The translations under genes were made by a program, and so were the position numbers. From the NCBI RefSeq assembly GCF_001949145.1, contig NW_019091663.1, positions 42,726-106,725 of the forward strand: a stretch of 64,000 nucleotides of DNA, given 5' to 3'. Position 1 is the first letter of the stretch. Each line of letters starts with the position of its first letter. Under the pieces are notes generated by a model. The model was not told the origin of the DNA, ran no database searches, and saw only the letters and a program-made list of their open reading frames with translations. Source of the DNA: Acanthaster planci (Eukaryota; Echinodermata; Asteroidea; Valvatida; Acanthasteridae). Positions 58,801-64,000 of the stretch are shown in pieces.

Positions 58801-61094
58801 AGCAAGATACCGGTATGGTGATGATGCATATTAACCAAGCACTGCATTTTGAACTCCCAGATTCCATGGGGGATGTGTTCAGGTTTGTAACTCCCAATCA
58901 CAGGGTCAGAGGTTCAAACCCACCGATAAAGCTTAACTATATTTGGGGCAAGTCACATAATCGCCAACCTGCCTGTCTCCAGCTTGGAGTAATAGTTGAC
59001 ACCTGCGAGGAGGTTACTGTAGATGATTAATAAAGTTGCACCTGAAATGGCTGTACTAAGCTGGGCATATAATCCATGGGAGCTGAGATAGTTTTAAGGA
59101 ATGTTTGTAGGTCCTTTGAGCAGGCATAGTAATTATGAATAGCTCACAGCACCAATACTGGTGGATACAGGCATGTGCCTTCTACAAATACCTTCATTAT
59201 TATGACAAGTAGCCCACACAAACATGCACAGTGACAAAGAGAATGGAAAGGCAGACTCTAAGATGCCCCTTTACTACTGACTGGGCCTGGTGCCCATGTA
59301 AGGACCAAAACGATTTTGTACGCATTCCAGTGAAAATTGGCCATGTTCACTCTGCTGCATGCACATAAGGCAGTACACCCTGGCTTTCAACAACAACAAA
59401 GCATGATCCACAGTTCCTGACCCGAGTTTCATAGCTACAACAATTTTAAGGCTTCTTGCTAGGATAGGGGCATTCTTTTTCTGGCAATTAAGCAGGGAAA
59501 ATGGTAAGGCAACCCAGAGGCACACTCTTTGTCCTGGGACTAATTTTTGCTCCTGAGCTCATGGGTATGATGCACAGCTGTGCAATCAATCCTGATTTCG
59601 TTGAAAGACTGTAAAATCAGACATTGGATTTTGATGCCTTCAGGGTACTGGAGTACCAGGCAGAGTATCATGATTGAGCAGTTCTGGTGTTTGACACACA
59701 TGGGACGTTATGGGGGTTTGAATCCAACAAATACTGTGATGCTCACATTTTGGGGACAATCCATTTTGTTACAATTCCCCCCCCCCCAGCTAGGAATGTA
59801 CATGTAAATGGGTACCTTTGATGAAGCTGGATATTGGATTGCGTTGATCTTAAGCTGCTGCAGGAATCTGATTTCATGGCCCAACAAACTGGGGTTATAA
59901 TTGTATAGAGTGGAGTGTTCCATAAGCACTGCTGTTATTATTAAAGCAAGCCTATATCAGTAAAAAAAAATTTAAATAAATACAATTTGGAAGAGATTAT
60001 CTTCCTCTGCCATTCTTGTTTTACCATTGTTTTACCGCTGCCATGAGGCCCAGTGACTAACGCCGAGTTACCCTCTCCTCTGATTGCACATCTGCTGATC
60101 AGATCCACAAGATGCCTGGCAGCAAGACAGAAGAGATGAGAGCAGAGTGCGTGAAGTTGTCAGACTATGTCTGTGATGAATACTTAAAGGGTAGCAAGGA
60201 GTTTTTGTAAACATTTTTTTTCCAGCAACCCTGTACTCTTCTCCAATTTATGAAAAATTTATTCATTCCTTTTGGGCTAGGGAGCGTCTCATAATTCAGC
60301 TGGAATGTTCCATTCAGAAGGCCATGGTGTTTTCATTTCAGACCTGACAGCCAATCCACTGGGAACACAGCTGTGGGAACGGGCCAACAGAACGTGAACA
60401 TTCCCGACTTTGGAGACACTCCCTTATATAAAATTTGTATTATTTTTTATAAACATTCAACATTGCCCATGCTTGCTTGGACAACAGAGGGCACTGTTGC
60501 TGTGATGTCATTCAGGGAAGACATGGATCAAGGCAAAGGTGTTTCTGTTCAAATTATGAACCTTGTATTTACTCACTAAAAATATTTCTGAGAAAGGGTT
60601 GCTCGCTAGTTTATTACCTTTTTGCTGTGCTAAGAAAATTCAGGCCAAAGAAATTTTTTTTAAGTTAGAGGTTTCTGGGCACAAACCAAAAACCAATGAA
60701 CACTAAGGTTTTGTCTCTTTTGCTCATGAATATGGAAATACTCGGTTGTACTGAAACCAAAAGGGTAGCAAAGTACAATTTGAAATAGTAAAACTAAAAC
60801 TGAAAATGAGGTTATATTAACCAAGGCAGCATTTTGAAGTATTGTATTCACTAACACTGCACTGCAGCGACCCTATAATTCAACCTGAATACCTCTCAGT
60901 CCAGTGTTATGTCATTTGGCCTCATCTGTGACATCCCGATGCTTCATGATTACTTACTGTCTTTGTTCTTTGAGGTTTTCTTCGATGATTTCTTTAGGTG
61001 GAATTTCAATTCGGCAAACACGCCTTCGCAGAGTCTGTTGCACCTTCTCTAAGGTGCTTAATCCAAATTCAGATTCTCGTCTGCGTTTCGGCAT
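52845..61094 (-). CDS. ORC4: Origin recognition complex subunit 4, 435 aa (11 coding exons)
   Basis: This AAA+ subunit of the nuclear complex marks replication origins. Exons in transcript order: 61094-60958, 60115-60025, 58768-58607, 57906-57858, 57645-57497, 56219-56046, 55349-55263, 55024-54916, 54642-54547, 54107-54040, 53030-52845. Every junction keeps frame and the length equals human ORC4 (436). Walker A is TGPHGSGKT (K74). The Walker B region is [10 protein letters not shown] (159-162), where most relatives have DE rather than [16 protein letters not shown] and [14 protein letters not shown] follow. [13 protein letters not shown] contains the Arg-finger-type Arg. The C-terminal winged helix includes [20 protein letters not shown]. 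The seventh exon must start at the acceptor ctag (55350); the nearer gcag would break the frame. A strong acceptor at 61123, 28 bases before the start codon, implies an upstream non-coding exon. The gene is convergent with ACVR2. Confidence 0.97.
56700..56762. repeat. Short inverted pair ccggtttcgggc / gcccgaaaccgg
   Basis: Twelve-base inverse words, each preceded by ggggagcccg-like text, lie about 40 bases apart in an ORC4 intron. It is a small structure of unknown meaning. Confidence 0.7.
58895..59040 (+). repeat. SINE-like repeat in an ORC4 intron
   Basis: A B-box word (gaggttcaaacccacc) near 58908 is followed by ggggcaagtcacataatcgc and cctgcctgtctccagcttgg, then acacctgcgagg. This is the usual style of tRNA-derived SINE bodies in invertebrates. 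No good A box was found, so the 5' end is uncertain. Confidence 0.55.
60480..60840 (+). repeat. Dispersed repeat family B, copy 2
   Basis: This shares ordered blocks with 5721-6190: gagggcactgttgctgtgat, aaggtgtttctgttcaaat, tttgctcatgaatatggaaa and gaaatagtaaaactaaaact. It lies in the first coding intron of ORC4, opposite to the gene. Confidence 0.75.
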
Positions 61095-61122
61095 TATGGT
61101 TCACGTAACTTTCCTCTAGATC

Positions 61123-64000
61123 CTGAAAAAAATTATTTCAAACAAATATATTATTATAAGTTACATATACTGTTCAAATAAGCTCCTTTTCAGTTAAAAA
61201 ATGTCACTGTCTCACCCTATTCCATTTCTCATTTAGCGAGTACTATATGCTGGCCGGACAGAACACTGGATCCTGACTCCACAGTAATGATGTCTGGAGG
61301 TGTGCCAACTGAGTCAGGAAAATATTCCAGTTGTTTTCTGACAAAATCATGAAAACTGATGAAAATTGGAAACTTTTCTAAGTCCCAGATTTGTGTCTCT
61401 TCAGCATTTCTGCAAATGGCTGACCTTTATTGAGATGAAAGTGGAGGCAGGATGCAACATTCCTTACCCCATGTGCCTTTGTCGGCCTCAGCTACATTTC
61501 TGGAAGTAACTTTTCAGTACGCAAGTACATGTATGATCATGTCATGAGACGGATCCTGACATTTTTGGAAGAGTTCAATACAGATGCTAGTAATTATTCC
61601 CTACACTAGTGATTAGCCATCAGAAAGCCAAAACATGACCAGTAAAATTCAATTTAGGAGGGAAAACACCAAGTCGTTTACTGAGAATTTTTCAGACCAG
61701 GCTAATAGGGTTTGTGCATGGGCAGCTGACGGAGTGTCAAGTGGCATCTGTCATGTCTGTATATGGAACTCTTTCCGATATTTCATGTATTTCGTGCTAG
61801 GCCTTGCCTACATACAAGGCATTTTTTTTCTAACACCGAGCTAAAACTTGTAATAGGCCTACATAATCTGTGGCATGTGTCCTACTAGTACTACCTTTTC
61901 TGACCAGCAGACAATCTGACTGGAACAATGGATCGGTGAACAGCAGGCCCACTTCCAGAAGTGTAATGTCAGGTTTATACAAATAGCCATGTACATGTAC
62001 AAACTCCGATTGGGGGATTTTGGCAGTTTTCATTGTGCCAACTTACTCTGCCATTCCAGCTATTTGTGCAACAACATTTCATACATGCCTCCTTGGTAAA
62101 TGTCTTTCTGCTGAGGAGGTTTACCCACCTGATATACGTGTACATGTATTAAAATGGTCAAATTCTTGAGCATTTTGCCGATCCACACTACAGAAAACGG
62201 TCAAGCTGTGATACGGCTAACAGTAATTGAGAGGATGTTGCAGATTTTCTGTAGTCATGGTAGTGTGGATGGGCAAAATACTCGTGAATTTCAACATTTT
62301 AAAGAGGATGTAAGGTGAATAAGTTCCCCATCAGACATCGAACTTCATCAAGGTGGCACGGAAAAATGATGTACGAAATTTGTTGCACAAAAAGCTGTAA
62401 TGGCAGAATAAGTTGGCACAATCAAAACTGCCAAAATGTGTTTGTGGGAGTTATAAGGTTTGTAATGTTTATACAGCTACATTAGAAGGTTTGTCATTGT
62501 ATAGTTCTGAAAGTACTGCAGGCTTAGCAGTAGCATTACCTCTGAGTGACACCACCTGTCATCCACCAGATCAAGTCACACAAAACTTGTATGCAGGATG
62601 TTTTCCCGCAATGAGCCTTTGTGAAAGGGTACCCAATTTCCAACCACGACGCTAGAACTCATATTTACGTCCAGTTGCCAGTCTTTTGAAGTTACAGGCA
62701 GGATCGGTGGCGCCCTTCTAGCTTATCTATCCACAATCCATGGCGTTGGGGGGGGGGGTACGTTCCCCCGTGGATGCCTGTGCCCCTAGCTAGGTGCCCC
62801 TTGCCACTTTAAAATTTGTTCATATTCTCCGCTGAGTTAGCTACACAGCTGCAGCTTGTTTTCTTGCGATGCCCCCTTGATAAGAAATGTACACCCGTGG
62901 GTGTCCCCCTCGGACAAATACCCGGTTGTCCTGGACAAATCTCGTTGGAACATGCCTCCCCTCGCCCCCTGTCAATGTTGCTTCTCATTGGTTAAGTTCG
63001 GCCGAATCTGGGTCCAATAAATGACCGCAACTTTGAATGGGGGAGAGGGGGATCTTTGCAACGCGCTTCCCACAAGGTGTTCCAACTATTTTGTCCAGGA
63101 TTGTCTGAGTTTCTGAGTGGCCCGGACAGTGGTTGTCATGAGTGTAGGTCTGTACGTGTTATCTGGGAGGGCTGGGGTTTGCTGCGTTGCTGTTTCGGGC
63201 GCTGCCGTGTGATGCAGTAAGCATTACATGGTTATGGAAAGGAATATAAATAATGACTATTATAGGCAAGGTGTGGTAATATGTCCTGTCAGGAGATAAG
63301 CCCCCCTCCCAAAAAAAAGTGTATGGAAATACATAGTTATTTAATATTTAGTGACACAGGAGCTATGGGTTGTAAGCCATGGATCACCCATCGGTACAGG
63401 ATTATTTTCAGTGGAAGGGTCCACAGTCAATTTGCACGAATGGGATTGCTGCTCGCAAGTATAAACAACAAGAGGCAAGTTGGCCATTGAAAATGGGATA
63501 AGGTAGGCGCATCGTGAATGGTGCACCATAGAACTTCAGCACACATCTCTCTTAAATGAAGTTTTGTATTCGGTTTAAAGGGCTATATGGCTACATGATG
63601 TGTGCGTAATTCTGTCTGACCTCTTTTCACTTTCTGATTGGGTTTTAGATGAAACATTGCAACGGTGAACCATGAAAAATTAAATGAAAAAGGATGTGAG
63701 TAACTCTCTTTTTTCAGTTGAGGTAGTGTACCATTTTCAAAGAGCGGGATGTACGCGCGCGCTCCCTATTCCGTTCGTAAGTGACTTCGTCACAAAGGCG
63801 GACGCGCCACGACTTGCAGGCTCCCATTGGACGATCGCAGAAGTTGTGCGTTAACGGGTTCCATGGCTCCATGCAAATGACGATCAATAACTGTAACCCC
63901 TTGATCTCCATAATATCCGCTTCGAGCATGAATAAAAGAGGCCGTATTTTTAAATGAAATCGACAGTCCTTTAGTACTCACGCAAGTTTATGCGCGTTGA
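61123..64000. other. ORC4 upstream region and intergenic DNA, no gene supported
   Basis: I see no exon with recognisable protein content. The stretch at 62745-62810 (G run, then gttcccccgtggatgcctgt) resembles 5295-5400 in style. The end of the window (63740-64000) is relatively GC-rich, with ccaat (plus-strand attgg) near 63830 and a cgcgcgc block near 63755, and could be a promoter area of a gene beyond the right edge. That is a guess. Confidence 0.5.

Noticed and set aside
63714-63981. Minus-strand frames of 63-71 codons at the right edge, possibly a first exon
   Set aside because: No recognisable protein and no clear splice donor. The area could be a promoter, but the sequence does not show a gene.
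1-64000. CRISPR arrays, operons, phage or bacterial insertions
   Set aside because: No regularly spaced direct repeats of CRISPR size and no compact bacterial-style gene blocks; the genes are spliced and eukaryotic throughout.

Overview
This is an animal nuclear genomic segment. Genes are split into many short exons with GT-AG introns, non-coding DNA makes up most of the window, and the proteins are metazoan. Protein similarity, a single BRD7/BRD9-type gene and many short TACATG-rich and poly-G tracts fit an invertebrate, most likely a non-vertebrate deuterostome (amphioxus, hemichordate or echinoderm type). The sequence alone does not fix the species. There is one assembly gap (40617-41139).

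Layout from left to right: (1) the 5' two thirds of a mitochondrial sulfide:quinone oxidoreductase gene (SQOR) on the minus strand, running off the left edge; (2) about 5 kb of repeat-rich DNA, then an intronless minus-strand gene for a possible tail-anchored membrane protein of unknown family; (3) a two-exon minus-strand gene for a small 3CxxC-type zinc-finger protein (RTP/ZAR1-like); (4) a plus-strand 14-exon gene for a BRD7/BRD9-type bromodomain protein, a chromatin-remodelling subunit; (5) about 7 kb of UTR and intergenic DNA with a foldback element; (6) a plus-strand six-exon activin type II receptor gene (ACVR2); (7) a convergent minus-strand 11-exon gene for origin recognition complex subunit 4 (ORC4). 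The last 2.9 kb has no gene I can support. Exon joins were worked out by hand. In all four multi-exon reconstructions that reach a stop codon, every junction keeps frame: BRD7/9 723 aa, ACVR2 546 aa, ORC4 435 aa, 3CxxC protein 142 aa.

The genes do not form a pathway; they are ordinary neighbours on a chromosome. The notable arrangement is ACVR2 and ORC4 tail to tail, the same order and orientation as ACVR2A-ORC4 in human, so it looks like old conserved microsynteny. The rest of the interest is in repeats: several strong foldback (inverted-repeat) elements, a palindrome with a hammerhead-ribozyme-like core, tRNA-derived SINE-like pieces, and at least two dispersed repeat families with more than one copy inside the window. 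I found no previously undescribed multi-gene system. The orphan intronless protein is the least explained coding item.
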